Shown piece after piece: positions 12,225 through 22,332 of a DNA stretch of 64,000 bases; within the stretch, counting starts at the first letter, position 1, and every line of letters starts with the position of its first letter. The stretch lies in assembly GCA_037043455.1 (NCBI GenBank), contig JAWPHD010011431.1, positions 1-64,000 of the forward strand, in the 5' to 3' direction. Both the position numbers and the translations under genes were made by a program. The notes beneath the pieces are model-generated. The model was not told where the DNA came from and ran no database searches. It was given only the letters and a program-made list of their open reading frames with translations. This DNA comes from Cyrtodaria siliqua. Taxonomy: Eukaryota; Mollusca; Bivalvia; Adapedonta; Hiatellidae.

Positions 12225-12455
12225 ATTTCGTCGGTGTGTTCTTGGGTTAGACGCTTTCACATGGCCTCATCCATCGGATGGGGACGGTAAACCGGCAGTC
12301 CCGTGTATAGCAGTTTGTCTTCCGAGCAAGTAAACTAATCTATTCACTGGTACGACAATTTTCCGGATTAACGTGTATCCTTCCACTGTCTCTTGTGCGG
12401 CTCTAAATAACATATACTATGTTGATGAGCCGCTAAACAGCATTTAATTAGTGAT
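12225..12455 (+). repeat. SINE body without head, copy 1
   Basis: 'gtcggtgtgttcttgggtta', 'catcggatggggacggtaaa', 'gtcttccgagcaag' and 'tatgttgatgagccgctaaa' match, in order, the body of the complete SINE at 49,209-49,534 (read on its own strand). The tRNA head of that family is not present here, so this is a 5'-truncated copy. Confidence 0.8.
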
Positions 12456-12667
12456 CCGACTGGATGATATTTTAACGGTAAAAGCATACGTAATGAGAAC
12501 CCGAAAATCGTCCAATCGGATCACTTCTTTGAGTACAACCGGAGTAAACATAAGTAGGAAATATTGTTATGGTAGCAATCGGCGATTTTACTTAAAGTTC
12601 TTCACCAGTGTGCTTTTTTTGTACGAACTGTGAATATATACTGTGCTAAATGGAAATAAGATGTAAC

Positions 12668-13600
12668 GAACGGTGTAAAGGATTTGGATTAATTCGCTAA
12701 TTTGACAAAGATACATACTTCGAAACGAGGTATGTCAACTTTGTGTCAAACAAGCTTCTTTACCATGTGTTATATATATATTAGGGGTATCGTATTTATT
12801 TTTATTTTCATTTTTTTTTACATTTTTTGCGGCTCAAGAGCCAGCGATTTTCTGTTATTCTCATAAGTAGAACAAATAGGAAAAAAATCAGGAATTTCAA
12901 AACGAGGTATAATTTTCTGAACAGTTATAACGTTGATTGTAATACTTGACCTGAATAGCTATGACAGACTTTTTTTCTTGCATATGATAGACATTTTGTG
13001 CGTTGGTATCGCCAATTACTAACGTTGTGAGTGATGTTTTTCCACAGTGACGTCATGCAACTGTTGACTTTATAGACGTCTTTGTTGAGTACCTTATAAC
13101 TCATGCTTGTGTTGTCCTTGGCATAAAACCCTCATTGATTCATTTTTTCAACAATTCATGTCATTCATTCACACTTTACGTATTGTGAAATAAACCAGTG
13201 TCAGAGGTGCATGTCTACCTATCCTCTGTGTTCATGCTCTCCGACAGCATAGTCCTGGACAACACAGTAATATACTTACTATTCATTACAACAGACATAA
13301 CACTTTAAAATCAGGTTAAATTTTAACTGTGAAATGAAAATCAATCATGAGAAAAATACATGCAAATTACACAAACTTTGGATTTTTTCCAATAGAACTA
13401 TTTTAGCATCCTACGACCCGGAAGCACTTTCTCACCGCTAGGACACCAATAGCGTTATTTCGCTTAAATAATATAACTTTGTAATTATGTTCTTGTTTAA
13501 GTCTTTGACTTTGCAAATTTGTTCCTTATTTTTGATCCACGTGACAGGTATTGAAAAGACTGTGATTTAAGACAGTCTTTGCATGAGTAATTATACTGAA
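12668..13600. repeat. Segmental duplication block B, copy 2 (carries the empty site)
   Basis: Matches block B copy 1. At 12,668-12,675 it has a single 'gaacggtg' with the flanks that in copy 1 lie on either side of the 2,159-bp transposon, so it shows the locus before insertion. Confidence 0.85.
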
Positions 13601-13970
13601 TTTCTGACACCTGGTAATATTGTATGCTTTTAATATAAGACGCAAAGTCCTACACTAATGTGGTAATGAATAAATACATAACACGAGCTGTGTTGGTACG
13701 TCTTCTTTATTTGACCACATGCATAGAAGTGGAGATTAACATTTATCAGTGGGCGAAAGTTCCAGTATTAGAATGGATGATGGGTAGAGTTATAGACTGG
13801 CTATAAACAAATACTGTTACAGACACCAATAGCGTGATTTCGCTTAAATAATATAACTTTGTAATTATATTCTTGTTTAAGTCTTTGACTTTGCAAATAT
13901 GTTCCTTATTTTTAATCCACGTGACAGGAATTGAACATGACCGTGATTTAAGACAGTTTTTGCATATCCT
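13440..13970. repeat. Local duplication inside block B
   Basis: About 150 bases starting 'gacaccaatagcgttatttc' (about 13,440) recur starting 'gacaccaatagcgtgatttc' (about 13,821), each followed by 'cttgtttaagtctttgactt' and 'atccacgtgacagg'. The roughly 200 bases between (13,615-13,820) have no counterpart in block B copy 1 and look like an insertion. Confidence 0.8.
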
Positions 13971-14165
13971 GAGTGTTTTGAGTCTAGGTCGGACAATCTG
14001 ATAATAAGAAAAGTTATGTAATACATTTCAAAACGAACGGGAAAGTTAAATTTAGCAGAAATAGATTATCAATAAGGAGGAATTTCGGAAACCGCGCTGT
14101 GAGATGGGAATATGTGTATACATACGAGCATACATAGATATGTAATGTATTTAATTTGAATATAG

Positions 14166-15290
14166 AACGAGCGTCCGGGCTACGTACCCAACGACGATGA
14201 GGGTAAGGGACGTCTTTTGTCCAAAGATACAGCGAATAACCCCAGTGGTGCCCGAAAGACTCGAACCCGTGATATCCGTGTTCTGCGTCAAAGGCAAGTC
14301 TTATATATTCGTCTATCGAAAGGATACTAGGTTTGGTTTTACTCCGATATGTGGATTTATTGGTTCGGTGCCCAACATTTTGCGGTATGCAATATTTAAA
14401 TACAGGTCAAACGTAAGTGAAACGCTTTTGAGTTGCTTCCCTTACATCATTAGAGTATCGTTTCTTTGTATTATACCTGCATAAAGTTGTGAACATAAGA
14501 AGAATTAGAAGGCGTTCCCGTGGCCTAGAGGTTACGGCAAGAACTTGTAACCTAGCACATCATGGGTTCGAAACTTCAACGAGGCAAATAAATCATAAAG
14601 ACAAAAACATTATTTGATTTGTTAAATTGTTTTCTTTATGATTGAACAACACATGTAACAGTTAGATATAATAGGAAATTATGAGTAATTGTTGTATTTA
14701 CGCGTGAAATGCTTATTGTTTCTATTTGTCAAAATCCATGCAGCTGGATGAGTTCAATATTGTCAATTCGAATATTACTAATATAAATGTAATGAGTGAC
14801 AAAATATTTCTACCTAAGGCATCAATTATTTACCTAATGTGCCATGGTAAGGTTCGCTTTTTGGTGTTATTTTATTTCGTCGGTGTGTTCTTCGTCTAGA
14901 CGCTTTCCCATGACCTCGTCCATCGGATGGGGACGGTAAACCGGCGGTCACGTGTGTCGGAATTTATCTTCCGAGCAAGTAAACTAATCTATTCATTAGT
15001 AGGACAGTTTTCCGGATTAACGTGTATCCTTCCACTCTCTCTGGTACGACTCTAAATAACATATACTATGTTGATGAGCCGTTGAACAGCATTTAATTAG
15101 TGATTCGACTGGATGGTATTTTAACGGTAAAAACATACGTAATCAGAACCCGAAAATCGTCCAATCGGGTAACTTCTTTGAGTACAACCGGAGTAAACAT
15201 AAGTAGGAACTATTGATATAGTAGCAATCGGCGATTTTACTTAAATTTCTCCCCCAGAGTGCTTTTTTTTTGTACGAACTGTGAATATAC
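14166..15290 (+). repeat. Direct segmental duplication block A, copy 2
   Basis: Second copy of block A. It contains a tRNA-like head at 14,512-14,600 with a better-preserved B box ('catgggttcgaaac') and a SINE body at 14,875-15,095. The copy stops at 'gtacgaactgtgaata' (about 15,288), where the sequence switches abruptly to a LINE fragment. Confidence 0.85.
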
Positions 15291-15294
15291 TATG

Positions 15295-16910
15295 TTGTCA
15301 GACCCAGTGACTTTAAAGGCCTTCAAGTTTTTCACGGGTTTTTCAACCCCCTTTATGGTGGATCGTTATTTTTTCCATTTGTGAGTATGGACTTGGTCCC
15401 TTGTCTGGCAAGTTATTTGGAACTTCCTTTGTGTAAACGGACGGAAATTGCTCGTTGAGTATTTCTGCCTTCTGGGAGCTGTCACTATGGAGGAAGCCAT
15501 CTTTATTGATGAGTGCATCTACTCCAGAGGATTATTGCTTTTTGCTCTTCGCGTAGGACCAAAATCGCTTGGGGTTCTCTTTCAAATCGTTACTGACAAC
15601 ATCCTCCATGAACGCCTTATTTGCTTTTCTAATGGAGCGTTGGCAAGTTATTTGGATGTCTTTGTACCGTGACCAATCTCTCGGGTTGTTTGTCTTTCTG
15701 GCTTTTTTATGGGCCTTCTATTTTCTTCTCATGGCTCTTCTTATCTCTGTGTTAACCCGTGTGTCTGTTCTGTGAAAGTTTTGATGGAACATGCTCCTCA
15801 ATAATGCTGTGTAGCCCTATATTGACGGTGCTCCACATTGTCTCCACTGACATCTGGGTGGTTGGACAGAAGTGTCTGCCAAATTTCTGGATAGCACTCT
15901 TTATTCCGTCAATGTTCGCCTTCTTCCACAGGTATATTACTCTGCTTGGAAGTTTTTTGCGGGTAGGCTGGATAGCTTTATCGTCATGGTCACTTTTAAG
16001 GCCTATAGGGGATAGTGGCTTGCATCGTATCATACATCCAGGGTGACTGGTTAGGATAAGGTCGAGTGTGTTTTGTAGTCTGGAGGGAAAGTTCACCATC
16101 TGCTCGAGACCCATATCCAGTTCAATGTCAAGAAACCCTGTAGGGGTAATATTTGCTGCCCGCGATGGTGTTGTTGGACAATGATATGTCTGGGACATTA
16201 AAGTCTCCACCTACTATATGGATAGCGTTCTTGTAACTGGATTTCAGACTGGTGATCTCTTCCATAAGATTTGGCCAGGCAGTATGTGTCATTTCTATCG
16301 GGTGGTCTATACTATGACGCAATGACTAATTTCTTGTTGTTTAACATGTTGATGGTACCTGATATCATCTCTATGTGTTTTCTCTTAGTAACATTCAACA
16401 GCCCTAAGTTGTCTTTGACTGCAAGCAGGACACCTCCATGTGGGTCGGTTGGTCTGTCGTTGCGGTATATGTTCTATCCTGTTATAGAGCTAAATAATTC
16501 GGCTGTCTGAACCTCTTCTGATAACCATGTTTCAGTTTCTATGATTATATCTGGGGCTGCAGTTTCTATGAGAACCTCGATGGTGTTTCCGTTTTTCCTT
16601 ATGCTCTGAAAATGTATGTTTAACATGCGCAGAGCCTGTTTGCACGATCTTGTATTTTGTGGTGATGTTTTATGTGAGGATACAACTTTCGGGCTTCCTA
16701 GTGAAGAGAACGTAGAGTTTTGTATGCTGTTGGAATTGACCTCGGTTGGTTCGGCTAACGTTTGATCGATCTGGAGTGAAGAGGCTGCTGCCTTCTTGTA
16801 CGCTAGAGTATGTGCTACCTATACTACTATGATCCAATACAGGTACGTCATATAAGATCCCCGAGTGGTTAGTGGTACCGCATTTTGCCATTTTTGTAAA
16901 TGGGACCAAT
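15295..16910 (-). pseudogene. CR1/L2-like LINE fragment with endonuclease domain
   Basis: Read on the minus strand, this is the 5' half of a non-LTR retrotransposon ORF2. A start-like region near 16,890 (MAKCGTTNHSG...) leads through a frame change to an apurinic-type endonuclease: 'RMLNIHFQSIRKNG' with 'PDIIIETETWL' (near 16,530-16,630), then 'VGGDFNVPDISL' (near 16,215), which carries the GDFN motif of EEP nucleases. Downstream come 'GLKSDHDDKAI' and a basic linker. The fragment stops at the first RT block (a KAFKVTGSDN-like end at 15,295), so the polymerase is absent. In-frame stops and frameshifts show it is dead. The CR1/L2 assignment is by motif recollection; the endonuclease call is firmer than the clade. 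Confidence 0.82.
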
Positions 16911-16926
16911 CAGTCTAATATTAAAA

Positions 16927-16970
16927 AGATCGGACAGGGAAAGTAGCATTCAAGGAGGACAGTCAACATT
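16927..16970 (-). mobile_element. Terminal stub of a Penelope-like 3' end
   Basis: Forty-odd bases ('gatcggacagggaaagtagc' and on to 'gaggacagtcaacattt') are the reverse complement of the last bases of the Penelope-like tails at 4,250-4,290 and 24,450-24,488. It abuts the 5' edge of the LINE fragment. An extremely 5'-truncated insertion explains it best. Confidence 0.75.
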
Positions 16971-17849
16971 TGTTTCAAGTTGTAGAAACAAATGAATGTC
17001 ATTGAAAAAAGTTAAAATCTTTTAAATTTTGACGAACTCAGAGAAGGCAGTTGTCTCACTCCCACGCATACTCTGCCCTATAAGAGAAAGTAGACTTTAA
17101 GTTAATTGTAAAGTTTTAGGCCAACAATGATCAAATAGAAATAATAGGAAATCTAACTAAATGCTTTTCGTTCCTTTCAAATCATTCCCTTATCCGTTTA
17201 TTTGTTGTATGAAAAAAAAGGCAGTTGTATTTAAATAATTTCCAGTAATACAGTGGGGTGCATTTCAGTGTTACGTTTGTAAATAGTGTAGTCTATACCG
17301 TTAACTATTTCCCTGTCTACCCTGTTAACTTTTGCTTCAAATCTTGCCGTGTTTATACAGTTTCCACAACAAAAACATCGTTGTCTACACGGTTTACCAC
17401 GCATTTCTTTCAAACTCAAATATCTCCATCAACGGACTGATGGGTGCATGATGTGGTTATTTACATTCTAATGGATATATATCAAATATTTTAACCCCAA
17501 ACTGGACACAATTTCGGCTAGAAACGAACTCATGGTCAAAAACGTTGATAGGTCACTGATTCAAATTTTGAAAACAGAATTATATCAGCTTTGAACGCCG
17601 ATTACAGGCATTGCACGTTTAGCATGGGCATAAGACGGGTATGTTTTTTAAGCATCGAGCACTGATTGGTGCATGTCTGCTAAATTGATAGATCGAAATA
17701 ATCAAAATATACAAAGGAAGAGGTTGATTTTCAATGTGCATACGTCTCGCATGCTTTGATGGCCGCCATCTTGTTCTGTCTACACGGTTTCCAAAAATGT
17801 CTTCACGGTTTCGAATATTAGACAGTGAATATCTAATATCTAATTTGTC
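16971..17849. other. Sequence without a recognised gene
   Basis: Apart from several loosely similar 'ctacacggttt'/'cttcacggttt' words (17,270-17,400 and 17,775-17,815) I find no structure. The minus-strand ORF at 17,619-18,023 enters this stretch only after the recognisable LINE part ends, near 17,850. Confidence 0.5.
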
Positions 17850-18715
17850 ATTCCCTAATAAAATGTCGGATTCTGACCAGCTGGTTACAGTCTCAGTGCA
17901 TTTGCTATTAATGAAAGTAGACAAGTTTGACCAAAACAATTTTGAAACTTCACAGACGTAGAAGAGATGTTTAATTGTTTCCACAGTTTTATTACAAAAA
18001 AATACACATATCTGAATCAGCAATGTTCATTTTTTAAGTAAATAATTGGTACCAGAATCCTATGGTTGATCCTGTATTGAAACCATTGGTGTCTTACATC
18101 TTGATTTATTTTAAATATTTGTACAAATTCAGGTGTCTACTATTAAGTTCTTCGTTCCACTTAGTTATCGCCGATGGGATTATATTTTTTATTAGCATTG
18201 CATCATATATTGATTTGCTTCCTTTAATGTCTTTTAAAATAGTCGATAGATAAAATGGGATTATAGCTAATAGACTGTGGGAATATATGTCAGCGTAGTA
18301 ACCTTTTAACTGATGCTATAAAACCTTCATATACTAAAAAAGTAGATTTTAGCCCATACGTTTCTTTAAAGACCTTAAAAGGTAATAAATTGCCGTTATT
18401 ATTGATCAGGTCAATGATTGAAATAACTCCTTTCGCGAACCAGTGTTTGAAAAAAAAATGTTGAGCCTCTGACCTATCTTTATTCTACCTTAAAGGAACA
18501 CCTTGATACTGATACCATGAGGTTGGTGGAATGTTACGTAGATACTATTTATAACTTTCACAGACATCTTTCCAGAAAGGATTATCCAATGTTTTTAGAT
18601 GTTTATCTATATATGTCATGACAAAGCAAGTGAACTGCTGTATCCATGGTTACATTTCTTGAACAATTGTCAAGCAATTATTTTCACTTTTAGAATCCGT
18701 CTTATCCAAGTTATT
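17850..18715 (-). pseudogene. L1/Tx1-like LINE, 3' part of ORF2 (downstream half of a split copy)
   Basis: Minus-strand frames give, in order, 'DNPFWKDVCESYK' (about 18,545-18,600), 'KHWFAKGVISIIDLINNNG' (about 18,380-18,440), 'YRINHRILVPIIYLKNE' (about 18,020-18,080) and a terminal cysteine-histidine motif, 'FFCNKTVETIKHLFYVCEV' (about 17,935-17,990). This order and the C..C..H..C end followed by FW are typical of the region after the RT in L1/Tx1-type LINEs. Several stops and frameshifts interrupt it. The upstream half, in the same orientation, lies on the far side of the 18,716-26,883 element, so I infer one LINE copy cut by that insertion. Confidence 0.75.
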
Positions 18716-20225
18716 AGTATATGGGTCTAGCTGGATTAGCTGTAAACAAACGGGCGCCATTTTGTTTTCTAAAAATGGAAACGCTCATGTATAAAGTAGG
18801 TCACGCGCGGCTTCATTTGCATATGAATGCATTGTGGGTAGAGGCGATTAATGGCAGGATGTTCTAATAAAAGATATTGCATCAGTCTCCCTAATCTGTA
18901 TAATAGAGACAGGATGTCTCAGTTCTTTTTGCATAAAAACTGCAGAGGTGATTACTGGCAGGATGTTCTAACACAAGGTGTCTGAGTTCCCTTTGTATAA
19001 AAACCGCAGCGGGGATTACTGCCAGCATGTTCTAACAAACGGTATTGATATTTAGACTTAATCTGTGGATATTATAGAGACAGGATGTTTGAGTACCTTT
19101 TGTATAAAAACCGCAGAGGGGATTACTGCCAGGATGTTCTAACAAAAGGTACTTACATTTAGACTTAATTTGTGGACATTATAAAGACAGGATGTCTGAG
19201 TTCCTTTGTATAAAAGCCACAAAGGGGAATACTGCCAGGATGATTGAACAAAAGGTATTGACCTTTAGACTTAATATGTGGAATTTATAGAGACATGATG
19301 TCTGAGTTCCTTTTGTTTTTTTATTAAACCGGAAAGTGGATTAGGGACAGGATGTTCGAACAAAATATATTGACACGGCGAATTGACATCCGACCGCAAT
19401 AGAAAACGTGAAAGAAGGACCGGAAACACTCTATTATACCAATACTTTGAAAACAAGATTTGACATGTTAAGACTCGTTCTTCTATGAATAGACGTGACG
19501 ATGATTTCTATAAGTAACACAAACGGATCAATCACATTGATAGATTTTCAAGAACTAGTGAACTTTTTAGTATATTACAACTTGTTGTTTCTATCAGCTA
19601 GACTCGTTCCCGAACTGTTTTCTTTGTGTACTCGAGACCAAAGTTAAACGTCAACTAACAAGTAAGTACTTACTTCTTTGTAAAGAATGTTGATGGTCGA
19701 TACTGACTAAATTCTAATTCTCTCAAAGTTGTGTTTCTGTTTCCAAAGTAAGGAATTGGAAACTTCAGGATCCGTCTTCAAAGTGAACACATCTTTCATA
19801 TGATACATGTCCACTTGAAAAATTGTAGTTATTGCTGAGTTTCAAGCATTAACCGATAATTAAAGAATCGTACCGATCAGTATTCGATTGAAACTTCACA
19901 TTTATAGTTGTATTGTTATAACACTTGTCTCCTAACCCCGAAAAAGTCAAAATGTCTACAGCTCTTTAATTTTAACTATACGAAAAATCAACGCAGATTG
20001 TGCAAATCCTTCTAAAAAATCAACAACTTTTATTTTCAAATCTGTTCTCTCTTAAAGTATAAACACATCTATGAACGTAATGTAACATCGTATTTAAAGT
20101 TGAATTCTTCATTACAAGTATTATACATGTTAATACATGTATTGTCCAGAGACTGTGATTTGAACTAGGATTAAAAGGTCACAGAAACATTTTTATACAA
20201 AGCTGATCATGTATTTACTTTAAAT
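18716..20225 (+). repeat. Left terminal inverted repeat (about 1.51 kb)
   Basis: Pairs with 25,210-26,883. Anchors include 'caaacgggcgccattttgtt' (18,750), 'gcggcttcatttgcatatga' (18,810), 'ggcgaattgacatccgaccg' (19,377), 'ggcttgtt/tctacagctctt' near 19,950 and 'attgtccagagactgtgatt' (20,141). The match ends near 'ttatacaaagctgatcatgt' at about 20,215. Confidence 0.9.
18880..19355 (+). repeat. Tandem array of about 110-bp units inside the left TIR
   Basis: Four to five units built on 'gattactgccaggatgttct', 'aacaaaaggtattgac', 'cttaatctgtgga' and 'acaggatgtctgagttcctt'. The first unit is shortened. The same unit occurs inverted in the right TIR in about six copies, so copy number has changed in one arm since the arms were last identical. 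Confidence 0.88.
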
Positions 20226-20593
20226 TACAACATATAATTTAACAATTGTCATTTTCTGCATGTCTCATTTCCTAAAAGTCTGTTTGTAAGACGTTCCTTG
20301 CTTGTGTTTTGTCTGATTACGTTTTCTTTCAACATACACGTGTTTGGCGGCAACTGATCTATTCCATGCCTGGCGCTGTAAAGCTTACATTCGTTTTCCT
20401 TTCTCGTTGATGATTGTCTTTTCCACCAATCAAATGAGTAGTCGCCTCTTTTAAGTCACTTTTTATTGAGATTTCGCTATTTCCAAAGCCGTCGTGACCG
20501 GTGTCACGATTTCGCTATTTCCAAAGCCGTCACCAATTTAAATTACATGTTTGTTTGGTTCTGATTCAATGTGCTAACTGTTTTTTACGCATT
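20226..20593 (-). other. Possible decayed coding sequence with a 24-bp direct repeat
   Basis: Between the left TIR and the small ORF. Minus-strand frames give a lysine/arginine-rich stretch ('HVYVERKRNQTKHKQG', about 20,285-20,345) and, in another frame, 'GFGNSEISIKSDLKEATTH'. This could be the remains of a small basic protein gene downstream of the ATPase, but no single frame is open. A 24-bp direct repeat ('gatttcgctatttccaaagc...') occupies 20,470-20,493 and 20,508-20,531. Confidence 0.35.
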
Positions 20594-20965
20594 TTAAACT
20601 GTGTCGTCAACTTGATCACTCTCGTGGTCACTGTTATCTTCATTCTTTTCTGGGATTAATATCTCGTTCAATTCGTGTTTGTGTAAACGAATACCCTCTT
20701 TTATGACTAAAAGAACTGGTAATTGAGTCACTTTTTGCACTCGTTTAACCGTATCCATGATAGATGCGTACAATGGGCACGTGTCTATATAGTATATGAA
20801 CTTCAGATCTTCGTCCAAGTACTCTCTAGCCGACTTACGAAGCTCGGGCAGCATGTCATTTATCATTTTGCGTTCCTCTAACCTAGATCTATCCTCAGGG
20901 TAGCAGTCTATCGCCTTTTGTTTTATCTCCGTACAGTACTTTTTAACAACATTTCCAATAGTCAT
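20594..20965 (-). CDS. Uncharacterised 123-aa protein overlapping the ATPase gene
   Basis: Intact 123-codon ORF whose ATG overlaps the end of the ATPase reading frame by four bases (20,962-20,965), a compact arrangement usual in viral or virus-like elements. The protein starts MTIGNVVKKY, has an acidic-basic mixed helical region (residues about 10-55), a more hydrophobic middle ('FIYYIDTCPLYASIMDTV', about 55-72, then 'LPVLLVIKEGIRLHK') and an acidic tail ending DQVDDTV. I do not recognise the family. It is the only undamaged frame in the element core, so it may still be under selection or may simply be short. No signal peptide or clear membrane span. Confidence 0.55.
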   Translation of the reverse strand: MTIGNVVKKYCTEIKQKAIDCYPEDRSRLEERKMINDMLPELRKSAREYLDEDLKFIYYIDTCPLYASIMDTVKRVQKVTQLPVLLVIKEGIRLHKHELNEILIPEKNEDNSDHESDQVDDTV

Positions 20966-21959
20966 TTGCGCAGAAAACTATTAGTTTTTTGAGTCTCGCT
21001 TTCACGTGCCTTCCGAAGGTGATTTCTTATTTCGACATCCGTTGGTTTTAGTGAAGGCAATGTATACTCGTTTGAACTATCTTCATCTGATTCTTCGTCC
21101 ATGTCATTATCACTTTCAAGAGGTTTTCTCTTTTTGCCATTCCCTTGACCAATGGCCCGGATACCCGGAGGCACGGAATACTCGTTTAGACTGTCTTCAT
21201 TTTCCTCCTCTCTGTCATTTCCTGGATCACCGACCCTACTGTTAAAAAGGTCGGTCATCAGTCGTTCGTGTTCGGGTGTATTGGCCTATAAGTCCACCAC
21301 TAGATACCCGTAGGGTCGTTTTACCGCTTCCACGTATTGTCGCAAACATGTTTTACCCGTCAAAGCAAAAATCCTTCTCGTCAATGTCGCTACCTGTTGT
21401 CAATCGATGGGATTGTTGAACAAACCAAATACTGAGTGTTTAAGACTATATCTCTACAGGCTTTACCCTGTGGAAACAGATTTTGCGTCAAAGACACGAT
21501 CGATATGTTTCGGTGATGTGATCCTTTCGTAAATAGGTCGGCGATCCTCTGGTCACATTTGGCATCCGCCACGAGATCGTCGAAGATATTCAGGTTAGGT
21601 GTCTTTGGGTCAATAAAATCTGACTCGTTCAAATTATTAGGGATACCGCTTATGAATTCAATGGATGGCATTATTTTGTTAAGTTCATCGTAAAGCAGTT
21701 GTCATTGACCGTAACTCCATATTATTCTTTGAGGGGGAGGGTCTATCAATGTAGAAAGCAAACGTTTTCGTGTCCAATGCGTTTTCCCGCTACCACTTGG
21801 CCCGTTAACATCATGGTAAAAGGATGCTGGAATACATTGTGAGGCCATTTCTTTATATTTTCCATCAGAGTGTTTGATGTTTGTATGTCTGTGTAAGTTA
21901 TCAGATCTATTAATGGCCGCACCGAATACCGCGCAAGAAAACATGATTTTGACATACAT
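20962..21959 (-). pseudogene. C2H2 zinc finger-packaging ATPase relic (A32/FtsK-HerA-like)
   Basis: The frame opens at 21,959 (MYVKIM...). A C2H2-type finger follows ('RSDNLHRHTNIKH') whose second zinc cysteine is phenylalanine (CAVF). Next comes a Walker A P-loop, 'GPSGSGKTHWT' (about 21,775-21,805), and 'DPPPQRIIWSYGQ'. After a stop at 21,702-21,704 the frame continues with 'IEFISGIPNNLNE', a Walker B-like 'LNIFDDLVAD' (about 21,570-21,600) and 'LFTKGSHHRNISIVSLTQN'. The C-terminus passes through stops near 21,400 and 21,286, then enters an acidic Ser/Asp/Glu tail (MTDLFNSRV..., 21,258 to 20,962). Two compensating frame changes lie between the finger and the P-loop. Virus-type packaging ATPases move DNA into capsids. 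I recall zinc finger-headed versions in other invertebrate genomes; a search should test this. Confidence 0.72.
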
Positions 21960-21984
21960 TTATGATTACCTCTTCTTATGTTAT

Positions 21985-22332
21985 TGCCTCACCTCCTCCT
22001 CAATCCAAATCTTCCTCCTCTTCCGCCTCTTCCTCCTCCTCCTCCTCCTCCTCCTTCTTCTCCTCCTCCTCTTCAATCCTCCTCCTCTATCATCCTCCTC
22101 TATACTCCTCACATCCTCCTCAATCCTCCTCCTCAATCCTCCTCCTTCTCCTCCTACTCAATCCTCTTCCTCCTCCTCTTCAATCCTCCTCCTTCTCCTC
22201 CTACTCAATCTACTTCCTCCTCCTCCTCCTCAATCCTCCTCCTCTTCCTCTGCTCTATCCTCCTCAATCCTCCACCTCCTCCTCCTCAATTCTATACCTC
22301 CTCCTCCTCAATCCTCCTCCTCAGTACTTAAT
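21985..22332. repeat. (TCC)n-rich microsatellite
   Basis: About 350 bases of 'cctcctcctc' interspersed with 'tcaatcctcc'. All three plus frames are open and give Ser/Pro/Leu-rich products of 117-156 residues, which is an artefact of the repeat. It lies exactly between the start of the ATPase gene and the Penelope-like element, either at the 5' edge of that insertion or as its target. Confidence 0.95.

Larger units (their letters stand above)
11516..12640 (+). repeat. Direct segmental duplication block A, copy 1
   Basis: This block of about 1.12 kb is repeated in the same orientation at 14,166-15,290 (offset 2,650). Landmarks in order are 'cagcgaataaccccagtggt', 'atatgtagatttattgcttc', 'gcggtatgcaatatttaaat', the tRNA-like head at 11,862, 'catgcagctggatgagttca', a SINE body at 12,225-12,455 and 'gtacgaactgtgaatata'. 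Together with block B the order is B1-(inverted arm)-A1-B2-A2, so an A+B unit has been amplified in tandem. Confidence 0.85.

Noticed and set aside
15448..16046. Plus-strand ORFs of 70-95 codons
   Set aside because: They are antisense shadows of the LINE endonuclease region on the minus strand.
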